Assembly: GCA_007119035.1 (NCBI GenBank)
Contig: SKQL01000075.1
Span: 1 to 51,977, forward strand
From: Nitriliruptorales bacterium
GTDB taxonomy: Bacteria; Actinomycetota; Nitriliruptoria; Euzebyales; Egibacteraceae
Direction: 5' to 3'
Length of the DNA: 51,977 bases
Numbering within the stretch: position 1 is the stretch's first letter; the number at the start of each line of letters is the position of its first letter. The notes under the pieces are model-generated. The model ran no database searches. It was not told where the DNA came from and saw only the letters and a list, made by a program, of their open reading frames with translations. Positions 19,915-27,672 of this stretch are shown here, one piece after another. A program made the position numbers and the translations under genes.

Positions 19915-21198
19915 ATGAGGCTGCCCGCGGCCAAGGAGAAGATGCTGAGCCAGGTTCCCCCGCCCACGGGCGAACGGAGCAGCGAGCACTCATCGCTGCG
20001 GCCGCTGCTCGTGACGAACGACTTCCCCCCCGCGATAGGGGGGATCCAGCGCTTCGCATACGAGCTCGCGTCCCGCCTCGGCGACACCGCCGTCCTCGCG
20101 GGCGCCCATCCGGACGCACGAGCGCACGACCGCGGGCTCGGGTTCCCGGTGATGCGCAGCCTCGAGCCGTTCATGCTGCCCACCCCACGGAGCGCGGCAC
20201 GGATACGGGAAGCGGTGGCCGCCCACCACGCCAACGTCGTCTTGTTCTGCTCGCCGTTGCCACTCGGGTTGCTGGGACCCTCCGTCGGCGCCCCGTGGGC
20301 TGTGGTGGCACACGGCGCGGAGCTCAACATCCCCGCCCGGGCACCGGGCATCGCCGCGCTCACGCGCCGAAGGCTCCGCGATGCGGACATGCTGTTCGCC
20401 GTCAGCGTCTACACCGCACAGCGTCTGCGGGCGTTCGTCGGCGCGGATGGGCCTCCGATAAAGCTCCTGCGCAACGGCGTGCCGCTCGAGGCCGCCCCCG
20501 GGCAAGATCCGGGGTGTGCGGTCAGGAGGCGCCTGGGCCTCGGTGACGCCCCGGTCATCACCTGTGTCGGCCGGATGGTGCCGCGCAAAGGTCAGGATCG
20601 TCTGCTCGCGGCCCTCCCGAGCATCCGCCGGGAGGTGGCCGGCACGCGGCTCCTCCTCGTCGGTGACGGTAGGCTCCGTCCCCGACTGGAGCGGGACGCG
20701 GCCCGCCTGGCGCCAGGATCGGTCGTGTTCGCCGGGTCGGTGCCGGAGGACGAGCTGCCGGGGTACTTCGCGGCAGGCGATGTGTTCGCCCACCCCAACC
20801 GCTCCCGTTGGCTGGGCTTGGAGCAGGAGGGCTTCGGGATCATTTTCCTCGAGGCCCAGGCCCGCGGACGGCCGGTCGTCGCGGGCCGCAGCGGGGGCGC
20901 TCCCGAGGCCCTGCGGGAGGGTGAGACGGGCATCCTCGTGGACGGAGCCTCGGTCGAGGAGATCGCCCACGCTGTCGCTGGCCTGCTCGCCGACCGTCCC
21001 CATGCGGCGAGGATGGGCGCCGCGGGGCGTGCGTTCGTGCGCGAGCACTTCTCCTGGGAGAGGATCATCCCCCGACTGCAAGCGGACCTCGGCGCGATCG
21101 CGAGTCAGGGACGGACCGGGCCGCGCCATTCCTGCGGCCATCGCTCCCCCATCTCGAGGCGTGAGGCGCCGGCCGGGTGGCTCGACCACAGCAGGTAG
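19915..21198 (+). CDS. GT4 glycosyltransferase, PimB'-like (phosphatidylinositol mannoside mannosyltransferase family)
   Basis: This 427-residue retaining GT-B glycosyltransferase begins its N-lobe with 'LLVTNDFPPAIGGIQRFAYELA', very like PimB' of mycobacteria and corynebacteria, which adds the second mannose to phosphatidylinositol from GDP-mannose. The C-lobe carries 'VGRMVPRKGQDRL' and the E-x7-E signature in 'EGFGIIFLEAQARGRPVVAG'. The start is ATG 19915 near a TACGGT -10 box. The last about 30 residues overlap the M48 gene on the other strand by 94 bp and look like a non-conserved tail. PimB' and trpD also lie in the same chromosomal neighbourhood in mycobacteria. Acceptor specificity is inferred; another GDP-sugar role is possible. 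Confidence 0.88.
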   Translation: MRLPAAKEKMLSQVPPPTGERSSEHSSLRPLLVTNDFPPAIGGIQRFAYELASRLGDTAVLAGAHPDARAHDRGLGFPVMRSLEPFMLPTPRSAARIREAVAAHHANVVLFCSPLPLGLLGPSVGAPWAVVAHGAELNIPARAPGIAALTRRRLRDADMLFAVSVYTAQRLRAFVGADGPPIKLLRNGVPLEAAPGQDPGCAVRRRLGLGDAPVITCVGRMVPRKGQDRLLAALPSIRREVAGTRLLLVGDGRLRPRLERDAARLAPGSVVFAGSVPEDELPGYFAAGDVFAHPNRSRWLGLEQEGFGIIFLEAQARGRPVVAGRSGGAPEALREGETGILVDGASVEEIAHAVAGLLADRPHAARMGAAGRAFVREHFSWERIIPRLQADLGAIASQGRTGPRHSCGHRSPISRREAPAGWLDHSR

Positions 21199-22448
21199 GC
21201 CCACCGGGGCGGTGCGGGGTCCCCGAGATTGGCGCGGGTGACAGCCTTCCGCTGCTCGATGAAGGTAACGGGATCATTCGTGAGCTCGAGGCCTCCGAGG
21301 TCGGCTGCGGCCTCCAGTTGGCGACTGACCATGTTCTGGACCGGATGCGAGGCAACGAGCATCAGCACGACGATGGCGAGGACCACCGCCGCCGACCGGG
21401 GGTCGGTCGGCGCCCCACCGCCCCGCCGCTGTCGCGCTGCCATGAGCGCCTGGACGCCGTACGCCGCGAGTATCAGACCTGCCGCGCCGAGCAACGTGCT
21501 GCGCCCGAGATCCGCGTTACGGTGGTGGGCGAGCTCGTGCGCGACGACCTGCGCGACCACGGGGGGCGGCTGAGCCTCGATCAACGTGTCGTAGAGGACG
21601 ATTCGACGGGTGGCGCCGAGGCCGGAGACGTACGCGTTCTGACGGGTGCTCCGTCGACTCGCGTCCCCGACCACGATTTCGTTGATCTCCTCGCCACTGG
21701 CGAGAACAACGTTCTCGACAGCGGTGCGGGTGCTCCCCTCAGCCAGCGGCTCGGTCCGGAGCTCGAGTGGCTCGAGCACGAGCGGGGCCGCAGCCACGAT
21801 CACCACGAGCACCACCGACGCGGAGAGACCGGCCACGGGGGGCCAGATGTCGGGCAACCGACGCGCCAACCACCAGCCTGCGCTCGCGAGCAACGCCACC
21901 AGCCCCCACGCGAGGGCCGATGCGAGCAGCCAATCCCTCAGCCAGCCACCCAGTCCCTGGGTGCGGAATCCGTAGGCGCCATCGTGGATATAGCCCATCC
22001 AGAACGCCGCCGGCAGGACGATGAGGTCCGTTGCCACGACCACCGCGAGGATCACCGCGGTGGCGGCCAGCACCGGCCGATGTGCCCCGACGCGGTCGAC
22101 GAGCCGCGCGAGGAGCCTACGGCCGAGCGGGGTGAAGGCCACCAAGCACGGGACCGCGATCCGGAGAGCCAGCCCGAGTGCGGCGACGATGTACCGAGGC
22201 CCGCGGAAGGCCGCGGCCTCCTCGAGATAGGCGGCATCGAACCATCGGCCGGGGTCGGGTATGGGTCCCAGATCGGGAGCGAGGGGGCGCAGCACCGTGA
22301 CGCCCACGCCGACGACCACGACCGCGGCGGCCGCGATGTGCAGCGCACGCTGGCCGGTGCGACTCGACGGACGCTCCGGGGCCACGTCCAGGTCCGGCCC
22401 ACTCAACGTGGTTGATATCCCATTCGTCGCTCCATTATCCGCGAGCAC
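21105..22448 (-). CDS. M48-family membrane zinc metalloprotease (Ste24/HtpX-like)
   Basis: This membrane peptidase has several N-terminal helices (for example 'HIAAAAVVVVGVGVTVL', 'LAATAVILAVVVATDLIVL'), the zinc motif 'AHELAHHRNADL' (HExxH) and the downstream third ligand region 'RQLEAAADLGGLEL' (ExxxD type). The C-terminal 'SHPAGASRLEMGERW' is also typical of M48 enzymes. The ORF track extends to 22604, but that part runs through the small upstream gene. I take GTG 22448 (447 residues), though TTG 22406 and GTG 22385 are possible and none has a clear ribosome-binding site. The gene follows the Cys-rich protein on the same strand by about 20 nt, so they may be one operon. M48 membrane enzymes usually act in protein quality control. 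Confidence 0.88.
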   Translation of the reverse strand: MLADNGATNGISTTLSGPDLDVAPERPSSRTGQRALHIAAAAVVVVGVGVTVLRPLAPDLGPIPDPGRWFDAAYLEEAAAFRGPRYIVAALGLALRIAVPCLVAFTPLGRRLLARLVDRVGAHRPVLAATAVILAVVVATDLIVLPAAFWMGYIHDGAYGFRTQGLGGWLRDWLLASALAWGLVALLASAGWWLARRLPDIWPPVAGLSASVVLVVIVAAAPLVLEPLELRTEPLAEGSTRTAVENVVLASGEEINEIVVGDASRRSTRQNAYVSGLGATRRIVLYDTLIEAQPPPVVAQVVAHELAHHRNADLGRSTLLGAAGLILAAYGVQALMAARQRRGGGAPTDPRSAAVVLAIVVLMLVASHPVQNMVSRQLEAAADLGGLELTNDPVTFIEQRKAVTRANLGDPAPPRWAYLLWSSHPAGASRLEMGERWPQEWRGPVRP

Positions 22449-22468
22449 GAGAGTGGTCGCAATACGGC

Positions 22469-22669
22469 TCAGACAGAGCCGGTGCCCCCCGATACGGGAC
22501 TGAACCGGGTAGCGGCAGCGAGGCCCGCCTCCTGGAGGTTGCGGACCGCCCGCTCCTCTACGAGGTCGAGAACCACAGCCCCCTGGGAGCGGTCGAGCAG
22601 GCATGTCATGACGCAGTCGTCACATACGTCGGTGTGCTGCATCTCGCAGTCGTCGCAATCGATCAGCAT
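22469..22669 (-). CDS. Small Cys-rich protein (C-x2-C pairs), unknown function
   Basis: This 66-residue protein starts 'MLIDCDDCEMQHTDVCDDCVMTCLL'. Its first 25 residues hold five cysteines in two C-x2-C pairs plus one extra Cys, suggesting a metal-binding knuckle; the rest is a short hydrophobic and acidic stretch ('VVLDLVEERAVRNLQEAGL'). I recall similar short proteins starting MLIDC in other actinobacteria, without an assigned function. The start is ATG 22669, not the longer track start, because a GGAG lies 6 nt upstream and the conserved-looking part begins there. A TTGAGT/TATGTT promoter precedes it. It lies just upstream of the M48 protease gene. Confidence 0.72.
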   Translation of the reverse strand: MLIDCDDCEMQHTDVCDDCVMTCLLDRSQGAVVLDLVEERAVRNLQEAGLAAATRFSPVSGGTGSV

Positions 22670-22702
22670 GGCGTCTCCGTCCTCCGTCGCGTCAGTGCAC
22701 GC

Positions 22703-22729
22703 AACATACGAAGGAGGTGCGACACTCAA
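22703..22729 (-). promoter_or_regulatory. Promoter of the small Cys-rich gene (TTGAGT-15-TATGTT)
   Basis: On the minus strand TTGAGT (22724-22729) and TATGTT (22703-22708) are separated by 15 bp, predicting transcription about 27 nt before ATG 22669. The -35 overlaps the end of the NYN gene. The spacing is slightly short. Confidence 0.45.
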
Positions 22730-24033
22730 CCGTCGACCGCCTTCAGGAACGCCTCGGACCTCACCACGTTCGCGTCCAGCGCCGAGGCCCGCTCGCCCAG
22801 TTCCTGATCGCTGGTGACCACGAGGACGGGGGCGCCCGGGTCGAGAGCAGCGGCGATCTCGACGATCCGGTCGTCGGCGGTCTCGTCGGCTGCGGTGAAG
22901 AGCACGAGGACGTCACGGGCGGACGGCCCCGCCCCCGTCTCCCCACCGCTGCTGTCGAAGACGACCACCGGCTTGGCGCCGAAGCGTGCAGCCGCGCTGC
23001 CGGCCAGGCCCGTGAGCCACCTGCGCTGCTCGGTCAGTCGTTGCCCGGCGCGGCCGAACGTGTCGAGCGTGAGGTTGTAACCGTCCAGCAGCACGCGGAT
23101 GCCGGGGACGCGCAGCAGTGACCGTACGCCGTCGGCGCTGTCCTCGCTCAGGCCGCGTGGCAGGATGCACGGGCGTCCGGGCTCAGCTGAGGGCGGCTCC
23201 CGCGGCACGGGGGGGCCGGCTGAGGGACTCGGCGGCGCGGGCTCCGATGACGGCTCCGAGCTCGGTTGTCGCAGCGAGCCCGCCAAGGCCTCCAGTTCAT
23301 CAGCGACCCGGGCGGCCGCCTGGGCCTCGATCACCGGGCGTGCCTCGAGGTGGCGCAACTGCTCCTTCAGGCGGGCGATGCGGCTGCGGTCGCGCCTGCG
23401 CCGCACCTCCGCGCGCTCACGGTGCCCGTCGAGGCGCTGACGTGTCGCCTCGAGCTCCGCCGCCACCTCGGCGAGTCGTTCCTCTGCCTTGCGGGCCCGC
23501 TCCTCGGCCGCCTGCGCGCGGCGGGCGAGTCGGCCGGCCTCCTCCGCCTCCCGGCGGGCGTCCCGATCGTCGAAAGGCCGCTCATCGACGGGCGGACCAG
23601 TCGCCCGCTCGGCGGCGACCTCGCCCCGTACCGCCTCTTCCTCTCCGAGTCGCGCAGCTAGCGTGGCGAGGTCGCCCCAGCGTGCCGCGACCACCAGCGC
23701 AGCGACCGCGACCCCCTCTCCGTACGAATCGGTGAGCCTCGCCACATCCACGGTGGCCGCCTCCTCCATCGGGACATGGACGTCGAGCCGTTCAGCCACA
23801 GCCTCCCGCAGCACAGGGTCGGAGACGAGCGCGGAGGCGAGGACGCCCCGTGCCCGGGGATCATGGAGGCGTTCGGGACGCCAGCCCGCGAACGGGCGCA
23901 GCGCGGCGGGAAGCGACCCTCGAGGCAGGTCGTCGGCCGCTCTGCGAAACGCCCGTAGCAATGGCTCCAACACCGGGCGTGGGAGGTCGTGGAGCGTGCG
24001 GGCGTGGCTCTCCTCGTCTCCCGGCGAACTCAT
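22726..24033 (-). CDS. NYN/YacP-like RNase-fold protein with long coiled coil
   Basis: This 435-residue protein starts at ATG 24033 ('MSSPGDEESHARTLHDLPRPVLEPLLRAF'). An N-terminal helical domain (1-150) is followed by a charged Ala/Arg/Glu-rich coiled coil (about 150-245), a Pro/Ser-rich linker, and a C-terminal NYN domain starting 'IRVLLDGYNLTLDTFG'. The NYN domain has acidic positions in 'LLDGYN', 'VVVFDSS' and 'VVTSDQELGERA', as in YacP-type PIN-fold nucleases that bind or cut RNA. The coiled coil could mediate oligomerisation. It lies 22 nt downstream of the zinc-ribbon gene, probably the same operon. The domain call is firm; the RNA substrate is unknown. Confidence 0.85.
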   Translation of the reverse strand: MSSPGDEESHARTLHDLPRPVLEPLLRAFRRAADDLPRGSLPAALRPFAGWRPERLHDPRARGVLASALVSDPVLREAVAERLDVHVPMEEAATVDVARLTDSYGEGVAVAALVVAARWGDLATLAARLGEEEAVRGEVAAERATGPPVDERPFDDRDARREAEEAGRLARRAQAAEERARKAEERLAEVAAELEATRQRLDGHRERAEVRRRRDRSRIARLKEQLRHLEARPVIEAQAAARVADELEALAGSLRQPSSEPSSEPAPPSPSAGPPVPREPPSAEPGRPCILPRGLSEDSADGVRSLLRVPGIRVLLDGYNLTLDTFGRAGQRLTEQRRWLTGLAGSAAARFGAKPVVVFDSSGGETGAGPSARDVLVLFTAADETADDRIVEIAAALDPGAPVLVVTSDQELGERASALDANVVRSEAFLKAVDG

Positions 24034-24055
24034 CCCCGCTCCGTCGATGGGGGCG

Positions 24056-24307
24056 TCAGCCGGTGCTGCGCTCGGGATCGGGCACATCCACCACTTCGAC
24101 CCGGGCTGCGGTCGCGCACCATCGGCACGTGACCACCTCGCTCGAGACCTCGAGGCGCTGCTCGTCCTCGACCGCGCCCGCACCGGAGAGGTCGGCGTGC
24201 CAGAATCGCCGGACCCTCTCCACTGACTCGACATCGAAGCGGGTGAGATTCCCGCAGCCGTCACAACGGTATCGTTTGCCGGGACCGGGGCCCGCGTACT
24301 CGGTCAT
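24056..24307 (-). CDS. Small zinc-ribbon protein, unknown function
   Basis: This 83-residue protein starts 'MTEYAGPGPGKRYRCDGCGNLTRFDV'. It has two C-x2-C pairs, 'RCDGC' near residue 16 and 'CRWC' near residue 63, which would form one zinc ribbon. The middle 'RRVRRFWHADLSG'-type segment resembles short conserved actinobacterial proteins without known function. The start is ATG 24307, preceded by GAGAGGAG; the track start at 24355 lies in the 3' end of the antiporter pseudogene. A TACCCT hexamer about 30 nt upstream may be its -10. The gene immediately precedes the NYN gene, suggesting a joint nucleic-acid-related role (inference). Confidence 0.72.
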   Translation of the reverse strand: MTEYAGPGPGKRYRCDGCGNLTRFDVESVERVRRFWHADLSGAGAVEDEQRLEVSSEVVTCRWCATAARVEVVDVPDPERSTG

Positions 24308-24351
24308 CGACTGTCTCCTCTCAGAACCTGTTCCCGCAGGGTAGCGTCCAA

Positions 24352-25002
24352 TCACTTCCCCGACGCGGCGGCCCTAGTCGTCGTGGGGCCGGCACCGAGG
24401 AAGACGATGACGAGGACCGTCTGCGTCGCGTGCTCGAGGACGTACTCGACCCCATGGCCGAGCAACACACCGTCGTTGTCGCCGCCGCGCGTTGGGAGGA
24501 GCGCTGAGTGCGTCTGGGCGACCACGCTCGACTCGAGCACGGCCTCGCGCTCCAGCCTTGCGGCCTCGTCCGGTCCCGCCTACGACGACGATCGTGTAGG
24601 TAGGACGTCTGGTTGAGGACACCGAGGCCCAGGCCGATCGTCGCGACCACGATCTCGAGTGCGCCACGAGCGTTGAGACCAACCCCGACGGCGAGGCCGT
24701 CCCCCGATGCCATCCCACTCAGCGTGGCTCCGATGAAGCTGCCCAGGAGCCTGGTCAGGGCGGCCGCCGCGATGACCGCCAGCGCCCATAGCCAGGCCTG
24801 CCCCTCGAGTAGCAGACCCAGGTCGACGAACAACCCCGCCGTCGCGAAGAGCAGCGGCGATCACGAGGCCCGCCGCGAGCTCTCAGACCACCGCGGGTTG
24901 GCCGAGGCGGCGCATCACCCCGCCGAGGCCCCTCGCCGCGATGACAAGCACAGCCAACTGCACCCAGAACACGAGCAGCTGGTGCTCACCCAGAGGTGTC
25001 AT
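24352..25002 (-). pseudogene. Decayed CPA2-family cation/proton antiporter
   Basis: The remnant starts at ATG 25002 with 'MTPLGEHQLLVFWVQLAVLV' and 'RRLGQPAVV', the usual N-terminus of CPA2 antiporters, then hits TGA at codon 40 (24883-24885), where the family has Gly. A few codons later the sequence jumps to a C-terminal membrane part in another frame ('PLLFATAGLFVDLGLLLEG', 'VGVGLNARGALEIVVATIG'), so roughly 200 or more codons are missing. A tandem GTAG duplication (24596-24603) shifts the frame after 'LGVLNQTSY'. The tail 'LESSVVAQTHSALLPTRGG' is in a third frame and stops at 24352. At least one nonsense mutation, one 4-bp duplication and two deletions make it nonfunctional. It begins 8 bp after the trpD stop. 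Confidence 0.85.
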
Positions 25003-25010
25003 CGAGCCCG

Positions 25011-26054
25011 CTAGCTGTCCTGTGCAGCGGCCTGGCGCCTGGACAGCGCCACCCAGCGATCGAGCAGCGACGCCGCGTCGCCCTCGTCGATCGAGGCGTG
25101 CGCGGCGTCGAGCCCCTCGGCGATCGAGCCGACCCTGTCCGCGGCGTAGAGCGCTGCAGCGGCACCGAGGACCGCGACGTCCCGGCATGGTCCTCGCTCC
25201 CCTTCGAGGACCCTTTCGGCCACGCGGCGGTTGTCGGCGAGGTCTCCGCCAGCGAGGTCGCTCAGCCGTGCGCGCGGGAGGCCCAGCTCCTCGGGGTCGA
25301 TCCGCCACTGACGGACATCGCCGTCGCGGACCTCCCATATGTGCGATGCCGCGGTCGTCGTCAGTTCGTCGAGACCATCCTCGGCGTGGAAGACCAGCGC
25401 ATGATCGGCTCCCAGGCGGGCGAGCACCGCGGCCATCTTGGGCGCCAGCGCCGGGTCCGCGACCCCGATGGTCTGGTGGGTGACGCCACCGGGGTTGGTG
25501 AGGGGCCCAAGGTAGTTGAACACCGTGGGCACCCCGAGCTCGCGACGGGTAGGCATCACGTGACGCATCGCGGGGTGAAACGTCGGCGCGAAGCAGAAGC
25601 CGATCCCGAGCGCGTCGACGCATGCCTCCACACCCTCGGGCGGGAGGTCGATGACGACTCCCCACGCCTCAAGCAGATCAGCCGAGCCGCACTTGCCACT
25701 GGCCGCGCGGTTGCCGTGCTTGACAACCTCCGCGCCGGCGCCGGCGGCGACGAGGGCGGCCACCGTGGAAATATTGAACGTGCCCGCGCGATCCCCGCCG
25801 GTGCCGCACGTGTCGACCGCCCCGGCCGGGATCTTCAGCGGGAGGGCGAACGAGCGCATCGACGCCGCGAGGCCCGCGATCTCCCCGGCACTCTCCCCCT
25901 TCGCCCGCAGCGCGACGAGGAAGCCGACGAGATGCGCGGGGGCGACGTCCCCACGCATGATCTCCGCCATCGCCTCCGCGGTCGTCCGCGCGTCGAGGTC
26001 CTCCCCGCGCAGCAACGCCTGGAGCATCGCAGCCCAGTCGTGCGGTCGGGTCAT
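25011..26054 (-). CDS. trpD: TrpD, anthranilate phosphoribosyltransferase
   Basis: TrpD joins anthranilate to PRPP to form phosphoribosyl-anthranilate in tryptophan synthesis. The 347-residue protein shows the PRPP-binding 'VDTCGTGGDRAGTFNISTV', 'VVKHGNRAASGKCGSADLLE' and 'FNYLGPLTNPGG', all diagnostic. Its ATG (26054) overlaps the stop of the receiver-like gene by 4 nt, so translation is probably coupled. No other trp genes lie nearby; a stand-alone trpD in this neighbourhood is also seen in mycobacteria. Confidence 0.97.
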   Translation of the reverse strand: MTRPHDWAAMLQALLRGEDLDARTTAEAMAEIMRGDVAPAHLVGFLVALRAKGESAGEIAGLAASMRSFALPLKIPAGAVDTCGTGGDRAGTFNISTVAALVAAGAGAEVVKHGNRAASGKCGSADLLEAWGVVIDLPPEGVEACVDALGIGFCFAPTFHPAMRHVMPTRRELGVPTVFNYLGPLTNPGGVTHQTIGVADPALAPKMAAVLARLGADHALVFHAEDGLDELTTTAASHIWEVRDGDVRQWRIDPEELGLPRARLSDLAGGDLADNRRVAERVLEGERGPCRDVAVLGAAAALYAADRVGSIAEGLDAAHASIDEGDAASLLDRWVALSRRQAAAQDS

Positions 26055-26551
26055 CGCTGCGCTCCCGTGGTGCCCTCGACTTCCGCGAGGTCCTGTCGGG
26101 GTGGCAACTCACCCGCCTGCCCCGGCCCCTTGATGCCTCCCTCCGACTCGAACGTCTTGACGCCCGGCAGCTCGGCCATGTGCCGTCGCTCGACGAGCGC
26201 CCAGACCGCCTCCGCCAGATCGAAGCTATCGACGGGCTTGAGCACCCACGCATCGGCTTCCGCCCAACGTGCGAGGTAGTCGTCCTGCTCACGTGCGACG
26301 AGCAGCAGAACGGGCGGGACGTCCTGGCCCATACGCGCACGGGCCTTGATCTCGCGCGAGAGGAAGAAGCCACCCGACGGTTGGGTGTCGTTGTCGGCGA
26401 CGACGATGTCGCAGTCGTGCCCCTCGTCGAGGAGCGCGAGCGCCCGCTGGGGGGTCCACACCTCGGTGTAGCTGACGTCGTCACCGTCGACCAGCGCAGT
26501 CAGCACCTGGTCGGTCAGCTGTGCACCGGTTGTGACGAGAAGGACATGCAC
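26051..26551 (-). CDS. Atypical response-regulator receiver protein
   Basis: This 166-residue protein is a single CheY-like receiver fold with a 40-residue disordered tail and no output domain. The phospho-acceptor Asp seems conserved in 'DIVVADNDTQPSGG' and the conserved Lys in 'WVLKPVD'. However, the N-terminal acidic pair that normally binds Mg2+ is replaced by Thr-Thr in 'VLLVTTGAQ', and the usual Thr/Ser after beta-4 is absent ('PVLLLVAREQ'). It may therefore be poorly phosphorylated or bind another signal. The start is GTG 26551 with AGGAG 8 nt upstream. It overlaps trpD by 4 nt; the functional link is unknown. Confidence 0.8.
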   Translation of the reverse strand: MHVLLVTTGAQLTDQVLTALVDGDDVSYTEVWTPQRALALLDEGHDCDIVVADNDTQPSGGFFLSREIKARARMGQDVPPVLLLVAREQDDYLARWAEADAWVLKPVDSFDLAEAVWALVERRHMAELPGVKTFESEGGIKGPGQAGELPPRQDLAEVEGTTGAQR

Positions 26552-26636
26552 CTGGGGCTCCTACATCGACGTGAAGGTATTAGGGCATGATGCCACGCCC
26601 GGGCCCGTCGCCGCCGCGGGCTCGGCGAAGTGGTCG

Positions 26637-27653
26637 TCAGCTGACGTCCCAGGTATCGGGTCCCGCGATGAGGTCCTCGAGCTTGCCGGGCCCCTTGCGG
26701 GTGATCGCATCATCGATCTGGCCCTGCAGTTCCGCGCCGTAGACCGGCCTCGCTACCTCGCGGAACACGCCGATGGGCGTCGGGCCGTGGGGCGTGTGAG
26801 ACAACCGGGACAGCAGGAAGGCCAAACCCGGATCGTCTCCGTGGGCGTCGTGCGCGAGCAACGCGCCCTCGCCCACATCAGCGACCTCGACGATCTCGAG
26901 TTGCCCCGTGGACGCCAACGCGACGCCGTACTCGTGGTCGGCACCGAACCGGATCGGTTGCCCGTGCTCGAGTCGAATCTGGTTGGCCTTGTTCCCACGG
27001 ACCGCGTCGAACGCACCGTCGTTGAAGATGTTGCAATTCTGGTAGACCTCGACGAACGACGTGCCCTGGTGAGCGGCGGCGCGCTCGATGATCTCCGCGA
27101 GATGGGCCCGCTCGTTGTCGACCGAGCGGGCGACGAAGCTCGCCTCCGCACCCAGTGCGAGGCTCACGGGATTGAAGGGGTGATCAAGCGATCCCGAAGG
27201 GCTTGACTTCGTGATCTTGCCGAGCTCGGAAGTCGGCGAGTACTGGCCCTTCGTCAGCCCGTAGATCTGGTTGTTGAACATGATGATCGTCATGTTCACG
27301 TTGCGGCGCAGTGCGTGGATCAGGTGGTTGCCACCGATCGACAGCGCGTCACCGTCGCCGGTGACGACGAACACCTTGAGGTCCGGACGGCTCGAGCTGA
27401 TCCCCGTGGCGATCGCGGGGGCACGGCCATGGATGGAGTGGAACCCGTACGTGTCCATGTAGTACGGGAAGCGTGCCGCGCAGCCGATGCCGGAGACGAA
27501 GACGATCCGCTCCTTGGGGAACCCGAGCGTCGGCATGACACCCTGGATGTTGGCGAGGATCGCGTAGTCCCCGCAGCCCGGGCACCAGCGGACCTCCTGA
27601 TCGCTCGCGAAGTCCTTCTTGGTCAGCTGGGGCAGCTCAGTCGTATCGGTCAT
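26637..27653 (-). CDS. korB: KorB, 2-oxoacid:ferredoxin oxidoreductase beta subunit
   Basis: This TPP-binding beta subunit works with KorA to oxidise a 2-oxoacid (typically 2-oxoglutarate) to the acyl-CoA with ferredoxin reduction. The 338-residue protein starts at ATG 27653 ('MTDTTELPQLTKKDFASDQEVRWCPGCGDYAIL'). It contains 'WCPGCGDY' and the TPP/Mg motif 'VVTGDGDALSIGGNHLIHALRRNVN', plus 'MFNNQIYGLTKGQYSP'. The start was moved from the track's 27761 because homology begins here. It lies 19 nt after korA. 2-Oxoglutarate is preferred over pyruvate by resemblance to actinobacterial KorAB, but the substrate is not proven. Confidence 0.95.
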   Translation of the reverse strand: MTDTTELPQLTKKDFASDQEVRWCPGCGDYAILANIQGVMPTLGFPKERIVFVSGIGCAARFPYYMDTYGFHSIHGRAPAIATGISSSRPDLKVFVVTGDGDALSIGGNHLIHALRRNVNMTIIMFNNQIYGLTKGQYSPTSELGKITKSSPSGSLDHPFNPVSLALGAEASFVARSVDNERAHLAEIIERAAAHQGTSFVEVYQNCNIFNDGAFDAVRGNKANQIRLEHGQPIRFGADHEYGVALASTGQLEIVEVADVGEGALLAHDAHGDDPGLAFLLSRLSHTPHGPTPIGVFREVARPVYGAELQGQIDDAITRKGPGKLEDLIAGPDTWDVS

Positions 27654-27672
27654 GCTCGAGGCCTCCCTAGCA

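Noticed and set aside
24883-24885. In-frame TGA in the CPA2 remnant as a selenocysteine codon
   Set aside because: The position is normally Gly, not Cys, and the gene also has frameshifts and deletions, so a simple nonsense mutation explains it.
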